A DNA stretch of 64,000 nt. Origin: Akebia trifoliata (lineage: Eukaryota; Streptophyta; Magnoliopsida; Ranunculales; Lardizabalaceae). Of the stretch, positions 12,940 to 23,669 are shown one piece after another. The stretch is taken from NCBI GenBank assembly GCA_017979445.1, contig CM030709.1, positions 496,001 through 560,000 of the forward strand. The letters are read 5' to 3'. A program made the position numbers and the translations under genes. The notes beneath the pieces were generated by a model. The model did not search any database. It was not told where the DNA came from and saw only the letters and a program-made list of their open reading frames with translations. The number at the start of each line of letters is the position of its first letter. Within the stretch, counting starts at the first letter, position 1.

Positions 12940-13106
12940 GAATTTACTGCGATTCTCATAAGTCTGACATGGGATGTGCACATAATCACAAATGTGTTTC
13001 CTCGCGATACGAGTAAAAACCATGTAGGATTACGATTATGCATGCATGTCCACGTCAGAATTGTGAGAATCACAGTAAATCCTGTGTCACCCCAGCACGA
13101 CTCAAC
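12940..13106. mobile_element. Foldback MITE abutting the CYP79 stop codon
   Basis: The left arm (AATTTACTGCGATTCTCATA, then GTCTGACATGG) and the right arm (CCACGTCAGAATTGTGAGAA, then TCACAGTAAATCC) are inverted copies around an interior with GATACGAGTAAAA. It is the most complete member of the family also seen at 12760-12872 and 51726-51880. Its right end is only 25 bp from the CYP79 stop codon, so the 3-prime UTR of that gene must run through it. Confidence 0.6.
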
Positions 13107-13131
13107 TTTTATTTCCATAAAAAGGGATGTT

Positions 13132-16100
13132 TTAATGCATTGGGTACACGTGTGCCTGCAAACGTGGCTTAGCATGCGCATGCAGCGATTTAGCTAAGAA
13201 GAGATCATGAGTTGACTCAGAGAGGTCGATGCTCAACTCGCCAGGTGGCACACTCCAACTAAACGCTTGAAGAAGCCTAGCCAATAGCATTACAGTCATG
13301 GCAGACCCAAGTGGAACCCCCATGCACCCACGACGTCCTGTACTAAATGAGATGAAACGGAGCTCTGGCTCATTCAGCTCGACGACTACGTCTTCAGCGG
13401 AGCCATTGTTTAAGTGGCGCTCAGGCTTGAATTTGAGTGGCTCATCCCAAACTTTGGGGTTTCGACCGAGTCCAATACGACTTAGTAACACGTGGCTACC
13501 CTTTGGGATGAAGTAGCCAGCAACAGTGGTGTCAGAGTTAGAAACATGTGGAAGGTTAAAGGGTGCAATGGGGTGGAGCCGAAATGCTTCCCTGGCACAC
13601 GCCTTGACATAATCAAGCTGTGAAAAATCGGATTCTTGAACAAGTCTGTCCTTTCCAACCGCTTTGTCTATTTCATCTACTGCTCTTTGTAGAATTTTGG
13701 GTTGGTTGATCATTTCTGCCATTGCCCATTCGACTGCATTTGAAGGATTATCTACAGATGCATAGATCAAGTCCTGCAACATTAAAAATATCACACTAGT
13801 ATACTCTTACCTTTCAATGGTTGCATACATAATGTATAATATAATTTAGTTAATTAGCATTGTTATTAAAGCCAATTAGTATCTTGAATTTCATGTTATA
13901 TCAATTGTAGGGGGGAAAAATGAGATTGGAGCATTGTTAAATCCCACTTGTAGGCATGCATCATGGTAAAGGACACTTTGACGTTGAACTTACCCCTTTT
14001 TTTCATGTAGTGGAACAGCCCTCAGAGTTAATGTGTATGTGTTGTATAATGTGTTAAATAGTCTTATATAGAGTACAAAAATTAATGTAAAATTGAAGAA
14101 AATGGTGGTTTCATTTTTCTATACATATTGAGAATAAATATGAAAATACATTATGTCTGACAAACAAGGAGAAATACATTTATGACTGTTGTGTGAAATA
14201 TCTAATATTCCTACGTTGGGTTTAGACTTCAAGATGCTAATTCAAAAGTAAAAGGGATCTTTTGATTGCTCTGTGAGTTTTCTAGCAGCTAAAAGAATTC
14301 TAGAGGTTTGAGAACTTGTAATCATTATTGATCTCTCTCTCCTCCATGGGCGTAAACAATTTGCCAAATCATGTAAATCCTTGTGTTCTTTATGTTTTTG
14401 TTTTTGTTTTGATTTATTTCTTTCTCGTGTTTCATTTTAATAATGCTTTCAACCAATCACATGTACCAGACTTTTGACATGCTATATTTAGTTGATTATA
14501 TTATAATTTTAAAAATCATTGAGTCAGTGAAAATTCGGCTAAGTTTACTTGACTGGATTTTGAATTGAATAATGATGATCGCGTGTGGTCTTAGTACACA
14601 GTTGGGTACGGAATGATGTGGCAAGGGCACATAATCGCACATCTTTTTTCTTGTGTATCCTGATGAAAATGATCTATGGTTATGTGCCCTTGCCACATCA
14701 TTCACATATCCAACCGCATACTAAGATCACGATTCTTCTGAATTTACTTGATCTCTAACTCCCTGAGCAACTTGAAAAATAATCGAGTCAATTCAACTGA
14801 GTTAGGTTCAAAATACACACTTAGTTGAGTCAGAGACTTGATCTACTAATATGATTATATAAAATATTTTCTGGAGCAAAAGTAAATATTTTTATTTATC
14901 TAAAATATTGAAATTTATTTATTTTTATTATTTATAGAATTAATATATTTTATTTGACTTGTTCCAATTGAATTGCAAGTTTTCAAAATTGGAGTCTAAT
15001 CATGAGGTTTTTTTTTTCCCAAGAGCAGTGAACCAAAACGTGTCATGTTCTTATAAGAATATTAGGTGTCTACATGGCACTTTGTGGTTGGAGACTAAAC
15101 ATATTGGGCTGCGTTTTATGGCGAAAAAGGCTTGTTTAGGAGCCCTATATATTTTAAACACTAATCTAATAGGCACAAGACACTGTTCTAAATCCTAATT
15201 CTTTTTTCCATATAAATACATCTGTCATTGACGTTAGGATTGGTTGACCACCCCACGATGGACCTACACAACATAAATTACTACTTATTCTAACCATTGG
15301 ATTAGGATTTGATAACAATTGTACACTACGGGAAAAAAGGATGAATTTGACATGACCCTTTTAAACACTAACTAAAAAATATGTAAATTAGACAGGCAAC
15401 CTTTGTTACTAGTTTTACCGTTGAGCCAATCCTTAAGAGTAATTGGGTTAAAGTATTTACAATATAGGTGAAAACTATCACTTTCAATTTGTCGTAGATC
15501 TGATTTGGATACAAAGTAGTTTCCTTTGACATTTTTAAAAGTCAAGAATTTTTACATTTTACAAGTAGTTTCTTGAAATTAAATACAAACAAGTTACTTT
15601 CTTAAACCTATCCAAGGAGGCTTGCAGGACAATACTAGGTAGACCATTAATAACACCCCCCCTCCGGGGCGGAGCTAGTAAGGAGTTGGTGGGGCAATTG
15701 CCCCCACAGAACTTTGAAACACCCCTATATTTTCAACTAATTACATATCCCATTTGTCCCCAGTCCCTCACCTCCCTCCCCATTTGCCCCCACACCCTCA
15801 CCTCCCTTCTTCAACTATACAACTAATAATAATTTGCCCCCACTATAAGAAAATCCTGGCTATGCCCCCACCCCACCCCACCCCACCCCACCCGTGACTA
15901 AGATTGAGAGATAAAGATAGTTTACAAACTCCTAATAAAAACAAATCTATATTGAATGTACATTAATCCCTTGGAATTTTGAGGCTAGAGAAGTACTTCT
16001 CACTCTTCTTATATATCTACTTTGTTATGGACCTTCGGCCCCACCTTACCCCAGATGGTGTAGATCATGTTGGTCTAAGCTGATAACATAATACCTTTTG

Positions 16101-17467
16101 GTGTTCTCCTCAGTATTAGAGGGTTAGATATGAGGTATTATAACAATGCGAATTAGGATACATCAAATTATTATCTTAGATCAATATTAGATTAGGTAGT
16201 TGTGTTACTTATATTATCACCCACAATTAACTATTTTCTTTATTTAATGTAATTTAATTTCACCTGAGGTTAATAGCTAGCCTTCTTGTTATTTTATGTT
16301 CCTGTGCTCCCATAAGGGGATCCATTTCGCCTGATTTATATGATCTGCAAAATCAAAATTAAAATTGAAAAATTATAATAAAAAAGATGCGAGTCTTACC
16401 GCTGTTTGTGCTTTGATCTCTTCGATTGATAGCAATGGCTCCCCATGGGTATCCTTAACTGAAATAAGTATATCAAGAAGGTCCTCTGGCTCTTTCTTGA
16501 GACAGCACACATCTTCACCACCTCTCCATTGCTTTATTCTTTCCTCAATTATCGCATCGTGATACTTGTTAACGATCCTAGTTGCCGCCTTCATGATCCT
16601 CTCATGGCCATCCAAATCTAACAATCTCAAGTTAGGCATGTAGTCTGATACACAAAAGGCATAAAGGAAAGAGAGTACGGTGAAGAGTGCGTCGACATGT
16701 TCTTCTTCTTCTACGCCCGGTCCTCCATCTGAACTTCCCTCCCCAAAGTACCTCTTGTTGAACATGAGCTTTCTTATTACATTCCCACTATATTGCCGAC
16801 AAGCAGTCCTCACATCCACAACTGCACCACCACCAACAGTGTTATTGAGCTCGAAGCTTTTGCATTGGCTATAAATGTATCGAACGAGGTTGTCGGCTTC
16901 TTCCGTTCTTTTACCAAGTAGCCACCGAAGTCTAGCTGGACTGAGAACCTCTGAGGCAACTATCCTTCTCATCTTCTTCCATTGATCACCACATGGAGCA
17001 ACAGCAATTGATAAGAACCCACGACTCGAGTACTCTGTCCCCATTGTGATAGGCCTTGACATAAATATCGCATCTTGTTTCTTCAAAAATTCCCTGGCAA
17101 TCTTGGGACAATTCACTGGAATTACATGCACACCGCCTAGACGGATACATGCGATATTCGTATTCATCTCCTTCATGAGCCTTTCAATCCATCGGAATGC
17201 CGGCTTTTTACTAAGCAATTCGGGAAGGTTACCGACAATGGGCCAAGGTAAGGGGCCAGGAGGCAATGGTGTGATCTCTCGCTTCTGAATGCTTTTGGAT
17301 CGAAATTGGATGAAAAATAACAAAATTGATGCCAGCACTAGGAGTGTAGTGGTGGGATATGTGGAGTTCATGAGAATTCCAACGAGGCCCGTGGTAGCTA
17401 CGTCGGGGGAACCCATCCGGAGGGCCAAGAAGGAGGAATAGAGGGGTGTAGTGGTGTTGTTCTTCAT
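13132..17467 (-). CDS. CYP79: Cytochrome P450, CYP79 family (amino-acid N-monooxygenase)
   Basis: ER-anchored P450 predicted to turn an amino acid into its aldoxime through two N-hydroxylations, the entry step to cyanogenic glycosides, glucosinolates or volatile aldoximes (family knowledge; substrate unknown). Exon 1 is 17467-16400, exon 2 is 13773-13132, phase 0, giving 569 residues; the family is about 540. An N-terminal membrane segment lies at 39-55, the hinge [12 protein letters not shown] at 69-80, the I-helix with the CYP79-type VDNPSNA at 363-369 in place of AGxDT, ExxR at 418-421 (EAFR), FKPERHL at 471-477 and the haem loop [10 protein letters not shown] with Cys506. The remembered CYP79 haem loop often lacks the last Gly; here it is present. 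The first Met fits a TATA box at 17586-17591. The 2.6-kb intron contains a solo LTR and MITEs. Subfamily is not assignable by eye. Confidence 0.92.
14187..14455 (+). mobile_element. Solo LTR, Copia-like, in the CYP79 intron
   Basis: It begins TGTTGTGTGAAATATC, like the LTRs at 34115 and 38870, and contains the shared core CTCTCCTCCATGGGCGTAAA, then CAATTTGCCAAATCATGTAA and ATCCTTGTGTTC. A CA end is placed at 14455, where flanks ATGAC and ATCAC match at 4 of 5 bases. No internal retroelement sequence is next to it. It is antisense to the host gene. Confidence 0.55.
14572..14736. mobile_element. Foldback MITE in the CYP79 intron
   Basis: About 60-bp inverted arms: the left arm includes GGAATGATGTGGCAAGGGCA and the right arm TGCCCTTGCCACATCATTC, enclosing CTTGTGTATCCTGATGAAAA. 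Outer parts also pair (GTGGTCTTAGTACACAGTTG with CAACCGCATACTAAGATCAC). No clear target duplication was seen. Confidence 0.65.
15662..15893. mobile_element. Short TIR element with (CCCCA)n microsatellite
   Basis: The segment starts CCGGGGCGGAGCTAG and has the inverse-type end CCTGGCTATGCCCCCA near 15868, with repeated TTGCCCCCA motifs inside. Such GGGGCGGAGCTAG ends are common in plant MITEs. It runs directly into a CCCCA pentanucleotide repeat (about 15864-15893). It lies within the CYP79 intron. Confidence 0.5.
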
Positions 17468-17514
17468 GATTGGTTGGTTAATTGTTGATGGATTACGTTT
17501 AGGATTTGTAATAT

Positions 17515-17539
17515 GGAGGGAGGGAGGGAGGGAGGGGGG
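17515..17539 (+). other. G-rich tract (GGGA repeats) in the CYP79 5-prime leader
   Basis: Five or more GGG runs separated by single A, ending in G6, lie 48-72 bp before the CYP79 ATG. The G-rich strand is the template strand of the gene, so the mRNA would carry the C-rich copy. The DNA could form a G-quadruplex; this is inference from motif. Confidence 0.5.
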
Positions 17540-17585
17540 TTACATGCACATGTGGTTTGAATTCTATTGACGTGAGACTTGAGTC

Positions 17586-17591
17586 TTTATA
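17586..17591 (-). promoter_or_regulatory. Putative TATA box of the CYP79 gene
   Basis: CTATAAAGA on the minus strand lies about 120 bp before the ATG at 17467, predicting a leader of about 90 nt. No other TATA-like motif is as well placed. Confidence 0.45.
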
Positions 17592-18271
17592 GTGTTGAGA
17601 GAGATGCGTGGGCTTATGAGGGTTGGGATGGAGATTTATATGTGAGAGTGTTTCCACGGACTTCACGTGAAATGTGATTGATTAGAGACTAAAAGATGCT
17701 CAAATTTTATACGGATTCCTAAAAACAATTGTGATCCCTAGGAAACTAAACTTTTTCATAACATCTCATTCTCACGTGTATTGTGTTTCTGTACCGTGCA
17801 GCAAAATTCAAAAGTGGTTTGACGCTGTTTATTTGTTTGACGGTGTAGTTGGAAAGATACTCAAGATCTCTATGAAAAACTGAATTTGTCTTTTTCTTCT
17901 AATATAATAATATGTTTGAGGAACAGCATCAAACATCGTTTGAGATTGAAAAAAATTATAATTTATTTATTTGTTATTAGTGGGTCAGCCTTATTGCATG
18001 GAATGGAATGAAAATGTTCTCCTATGAGTTGGCCTCGTGAAATCCGTGGGTTGGTGTTTTAAGTAACAAATTCGTGATTACAGAGTTTAGTCTACTCTAA
18101 TCCAACCATTACTTTTAACGATTATTATTATTATTATTTATTAAATATATTTTGTTGCTATTTCAAAATTTAATACTAGTTTTCTTGCTACAGTCACTAA
18201 TCATTTGGTTGGGCGTGGGATTACAGGCCACCTGATGAGTATTCCGTTACTTCGTAAAGAGTGAAAAAAAA

Positions 18272-19024
18272 GGGTGATTTAGACATACCCCTATGTGTTG
18301 CTAAATATTAGGAATACCCCCTATGTTTTGAAAATGATGACATGCATCCCTTGACTTCAGTCTTCTGCATAGACTAAGAGGAAAAGACTTGAAACACCCT
18401 CATCTTCAACCTCTTGTCAAAAATCCAGACTTTTTCTTGTAAAAATCAGTTATTTTTAGATAAATTTTTTAACCTTCATTAACTATCTTAATATTTTATG
18501 TACTTTAAATCTCAAGGCAAGATAAATTTTTTAATGAGGTATAAAATAATGAAATTTTGGGTTGAAAAATCTAAGGTTTTCTACAAGAAAGGCAAGGTAG
18601 AACATGTTAGATTAAAATAAGGTTGAATAGATTAAAGTACTTTAGAAGTTGAAAAACTTGAAGATATATAATTCGTTTTAGGAAGGAAAAACAAATAAGA
18701 TTTTTGAAAAAATTGAAAATGATGGAATTTTAAATAGAAAAATCGAGAGTTTCATGTACAGGGTTAGTTCTAGGTAGAAAATGATCAATTGAAGATTAAT
18801 TAAGTTGAGTGGATATACCATGGAGGTTGGAGAACTTGAAGTTGATTTGCTATAAAAAGAAGAATCTGAGTTCTTAACTAAAGGTTGAAGATGAGGGCAT
18901 TCAAGTCTGTTCCACTTAGTCTGTTTATAAGACTAAGGTCAAAGGATACATGTCATCAATTTCAAAACATAGGTGGATGTCTCTAACATTTGGCAAAATG
19001 TCGGTGGTCATGACTAAATCACCA
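18272..19024. mobile_element. Foldback (long-TIR) transposon, non-coding
   Basis: About 750 bp. It starts GGTGATTTAGACATACCCC and ends with the inverse ATGACTAAATCACC. The arms stay partly complementary for some 200 bp (for example ATGACATGCATCCCTTGACT against AAAGGATACATGTCATC). It is flanked by A-rich DNA on both sides, so target duplication cannot be judged. A diverged relative is at 930-1545. Confidence 0.6.
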
Positions 19025-19116
19025 AAAAAAGAAAAAAAAACCAGTTGCCCAGGTCTCTAGGTTTATTGGGTTTAGATAATTCTAGCTATGGCCACACTAC
19101 AACCTATATTATTAAG

Positions 19117-19330
19117 TTTTTTTTTTTTTTGAAGATTAATGGGGGGTTAGGCAAACCCCCCCACCAAGAAAAAACGAGTTACATTCTGTCATATCTATGC
19201 CTGAAGGTGTCCTTACATATAATGTCCCTAAGATGAGTTGGGAGATCCCCATACTCAAAGAGAATTCTGCCTGTATTGAAAATGAAGGAAGCTAAAAAAT
19301 CCGTCGTTTGATTTCGATTCTTGTTGGTTG
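19117..19330 (-). mobile_element. LINE 3-prime tail fragment
   Basis: On the minus strand a frame ending ILFEYGDLPTHLRDIICKDT followed by a Arg/His-rich end, a GC-rich GGGGGGGTTTGCCTAACCCC stretch and an A run (T run at 19117-19130 on plus) looks like the extreme 3-prime part of a non-LTR retrotransposon. No catalytic motif survives, so the call rests on architecture. Confidence 0.4.
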
Positions 19331-19879
19331 TTCGATTCCAAAATAAATGGAATCGGAATAGCAAAAAATCATGGGTACCCATCGGTTTTGGTTCTTAAGA
19401 ATCAAATGAGAAAAAAAGTATTTCAAATCATTATAAAAAAAAAAAATTCTTTCAAAAAAATTAATATATTATCAACAAAATTATTAACTTAGTTATAATT
19501 TATTATACTTAAGATACAAATTAATTATTTTTTTCAAAAATAAAAATTTATCTTTGTTAAAAGTAATACTTTTTTTAGAAAAGTAACTCATTTTAAGTTT
19601 CAATCAATAATTTATATGAAAAATTGAAGAATTTTATATAACACGCATTTATTTTTGAAATAAAAAATACCTTAAATCATTTACAGTATGGAAAAAAACG
19701 ACAAAATAAATTGGTTCCGGGTATCCATTGGATAGGACCTAAGGATTTCGATTCCTATCGATTCGGTTCCACTTTAGATTGGGCTCTACTCGTTTCCAAA
19801 AAAAAGGGATCTGGAACTAGGGTATTCGGTTTCGATTTTGGTTCGATTTCGGTTAAATGGATACCTATTGACATCCCTA
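19331..19879. mobile_element. hAT-like non-autonomous element remnant
   Basis: AT-rich interior between segments rich in GGTTC/GATTCGG words (near 19320-19400 and 19705-19860), ending ATTGACATCCCTA. That is the inverse of the TAGGGATGTCAAT type terminus seen in plant hAT MITEs. The left end is unclear because it merges with the LINE tail. Confidence 0.4.
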
Positions 19880-20269
19880 ATGTTGGTCGCACTCGCACAT
19901 GTCAAAGAAACCCACATTATAACTATAAAAGCCGTCCCTGTCACCCACATTCCCTTAGCTTCAAAGAATTTCCCCCCTGAAAATGTTTTAGAACTTCTTT
20001 GGCAAGAAAATTGCAAGCATATAACTTCAAGGATTACAATTCGATTCTCAAGTAATAGAGCCAATGACCATTACAGTACGGACTTGATCTTTCTTTTTTA
20101 GTAATTTGAATTCTATTGATTTGTTGAATAATTTCAAAAATAAAATTCAAGTTTTTGTGATTTATTTATTTTCTTAAGTTAGATTTTAGGTATTTTTGTG
20201 TATATACGGTTTAGTCTCACATTACTTACAAGTGAGAAAGTGGTGTACCTTATAAGAAGAAGTCAACAT

Positions 20270-22400
20270 AGCTAATTGTATTTTATCTCACTTTTAAGGT
20301 TTTGATTCGATGCTTCAAGGTGGTGCAAAAAGCCACCTATACACACACGTCGTGAGAAAGAGCGACTGGGTGTTTATGGCGCATTGGGTGCTTTGAGGCA
20401 CACTTTGCACTTCGCATGTACCTTTTTCATGTCATATTATTTTGCATGCCCAAAATTTTGTCCCTAATCCAATCTAATTTCATATCCATTTTTATAATCC
20501 AATACAATTTCATACTCACTCCCCTAATTCAATCCAATTTCATACCTACTTCCCTAACCATAAATCTACTCAATTTCATACCCACGCCCTAATCCATATC
20601 TACTATCCATTAACCAATTTATTATTCATACCCTAATCCAATATCAAGCCCATTTTCAAATCTGGTCAAAATACTCAAAGTCATCTTAAATCCAAACACC
20701 CAAAATCATCCTAAGTCCAAAATAAAGTCCATTATAAGCCCACAGTCTTACACCTCATCCCAAAAGAGGACACATAGTGGTCTCTAATAATCCTTAATGC
20801 CTAATGCTCCAACCTAATTGGACAGTCAACTTCCTTGTGAAAATCCAAGAATTTCCCCCTCAAAAAAATGTGGTTAAATAAAAAAGGTACATTGATTTTT
20901 GGTAAAAATCCCTAAAGTTGGAAGAACTTCTAATCCTATCTCTAAAAAGTGGGAATCTTCAAGTATATACATGGAACTCTCCCATTAGTCAATTTCAAAA
21001 ATATATATCTACCTTTACTTTATGAGTTATTTACAAATGAACCAATGTCTACTTTTTACCTACCACTTCACATTTACACATGTCACTCCTCTACTTACCC
21101 TCCCAAAAGTAATTTTATTTTCTCACATCTATTTACTAACAAATCAAAATCCTTAAAAAATAAAAAATTTAAAAAGAAACAACCAAAACCTCATGTTTAT
21201 TCTCTTTATTTTTAGGATTGAACAATTTTATCTCCAAAAATTCTCCAAAAACTCTATAAATAACCTTATTTCTTATGAGCTATTCTTGCTCTCAAATTCC
21301 CATCTCTTAATATAAAATTCTACTAAAATCCTTACTCCATCTCTCTAATCCTCTCTCAACCCAACCTTCAACTCAAGAACTCCTACCCATCTCTCAACCT
21401 TCAACCAACAACTCTCATCCTCTTTAAACATTTAGCCTCAACTAAAACACTCAACCCTCAAGTTCATATCTCAAGACTCAAACTCATTTAAGAATATCAA
21501 GAAAGAAAGTAGGTGTAGACTGGGTTTTATTTTCAATACTTGCATTTTTTACTTTTAACCCTCCATTTACTTTATCTTCTAGAAAATTTCTAGGATGTAA
21601 TGCATACCATCTCCCACCTCCAATACATTAGACTTTAATTCGATTGAAATGATAGGGGTTGAAGTCTTCTTTCTCTTATAACATATCTTATGCATCGTAT
21701 TATACACCATGCACTCACTCACATATACTTGACCATGATGAAGATATGTGTCACTTTCTTGTTGTGATTGAAATACTAAGTTTCTTACCTTGCATATATT
21801 AAGGTTATGACATTCGGGAAATTCTAGCATGGAGTCTTTCTAAAAATCCTAAACCAACATTCCAACTTATGGAAAATAATGTAGATTAGATAGACTATCA
21901 TTTTCTATAGAGTGTTCCCAATGTCACATGGACATCAAAATCTTCTTCTAAGGGAACATTTTCACTTATTACACACACCACCTTTAAGCATGTATTTTCA
22001 TGCACTTTTTATTTTTTTAAAGTTATTTTAAAAAAAGATTGGCCAAGTTTCAAGGTAACCATCTTTGGTAGAGAGGATGGGGTGCCTAATACCTGTCTCA
22101 TCCTCTAACTAGACCTTCCTACTTAGATCTTTGGTAGACCATGCATTTTTCATATATGAGAGTCACTACAATAATAAAACCAATTTCAAAATCATTTTAG
22201 GTACCCATTCACACTCATTTCCAAAAAAGAATGGTGACGATTCAAAATAACTTGGCATTGAAGTTCTATGATGAACATCTCATGTCTACAGGTGCGAAAC
22301 ACCACTGGTGCACACACCCGAGTGTCATGCGAAAAGACGATTGGGCATTTAGGACGCATTGGGTACTTTGCACTTTGCACGTACGCATAGTTACGAGGAG
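20270..22400. mobile_element. Possible LTR-retrotransposon remnant bounded by direct repeats
   Basis: Related blocks occur in the same orientation near 20325-20420 (CGCATTGGGTGCTTTG, then GCACACTTTGCACTTCGCA) and 22290-22390 (CGCATTGGGTACTTTGCACT, then TTGCACGTACGC). Between them is a CTCTATAAATAACC TATA-like signal at about 21252 followed by a C/T-rich leader with repeated CAACCTTCAACTCAA phrases, as in LTR U3-R regions. No gag or pol frame is visible. Confidence 0.4.
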
Positions 22401-23669
22401 CTAGGGAGCCTTTTCTTAATCGCAAACAACTACTGGAATTTCTTAAATGGGCGTTATAATGTTGAGATTGTAATTTGAGGCAAACCTTAATAATATATTT
22501 GAAGTGTGTTTTAATCTTTAATTGGGGTGTGATAAATAATTTAAGCAAGTGGGATGTAATAAGTAAAAGTTGGGGTGTCAATAGTAGCTCTTTATTTTAA
22601 GGGGAAATCATGGCGATTGGATTTGTGTTTAATTTAAAAATTGTATAAGGATTTTAAAAGAAATTTTTAAGCAGAGTGGATGCCACAAAAAATATAGAAT
22701 AACCTCAAAATAATAGAAAGGATTTTATACAATACACTATGATTTCTCACGTTGGCGAAATAAAAAAAGTACCCTTCTAAACTATTGAACATAACTTTTT
22801 ATCTGACTATTGTAATTGGTAGGTGCCTATTCTTACAAAACAGTTTAGATAGGTATTTATTGAACAAAATTTTCTCATGTGAATGACTTTGACTCGATTG
22901 TAAGTGTTAAAGTAAGAAAAACAATTAAGATCAAAACTTAAAACTCTTATTGAAATCTTTCAAGACACAAAAAAGAAGAAATGAGAGAGAGAGAGAGAAA
23001 AGAAATGGTTTGGTACCTTGAGGTGTGTGCAGTGTGCAATAAGTAATGGAGATTAAAACAAATTTATTAGGTGTATGCAAAGGGATATTTTAAAATTAAG
23101 GTGGATATTGCAAGCAAGTGAACGAAATGAGCCATATTGATGTGTGCACGTAGACCCACCCTATCATAATAATGAGAAAAGATCTAATTTAACTGTCGGG
23201 AGAGTATGATCCAACTCGAAACCTCATTTGACACTCCCCATCAAATGGATGGCTGAGATGGGAAGATATGTCCAAGGAAGTCCTTGTAAATTGTTATCCA
23301 CCAAGACTCCAAGATATTTACCAACTCGAATAGTGGATCCTAACCTCCTCCATTAGGGGCTTTGGATCAAATATCTAGATAACCGATAATGAGGTATTCT
23401 GTTACACACTTATGCTGATGAGAACCTAAGCCTAGCTCATTTGGCTACGAGTTTAACTTGAGCTATAAATATTACAATCTTTGAAGTGGGCTTGGGCTTA
23501 GGCTTGGGTTTGGATTTGATAGAGACTACTGATCTCAAATGAACAATAATGAGAGTGGAAGGACAGTTTTTCACATAGCATGTAAACGGGGAAGAATCCC
23601 AATAATAGAAAACCCAAAAGTTATAGATACAAGAGTAATAATTATACAAGCATAAGAAAATGTTGGAAA

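Larger units (their letters stand above)
10849..13131. other. Intergenic: VAL 3-prime end, homopolymers, MITEs
   Basis: After the VAL stop come a T run (about 10862-10880), a run of about 29 T (10962-10990) and a run of about 33 A (11058-11090), the last two 67 bp apart and able to pair. The VAL polyadenylation site is probably here. Further on are MITE copies at 12056-12289, 12760-12872 and 12940-13106. The next gene converges from the other strand. No ORF here looks real. Confidence 0.6.
17592..23669. other. Intergenic, repeat-only region
   Basis: No gene was found over 6 kb. It includes a foldback repeat (18272-19024), a LINE tail joined to a hAT-like remnant (19117-19879), a probable LTR-element remnant bounded by related motifs at 20325 and 22290, a MITE end near 22572-22590, and low-complexity AT-rich DNA. 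Short open frames (19711-20101, 20949-21215, 22192-22581) look like chance reading of repeats. Confidence 0.6.
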
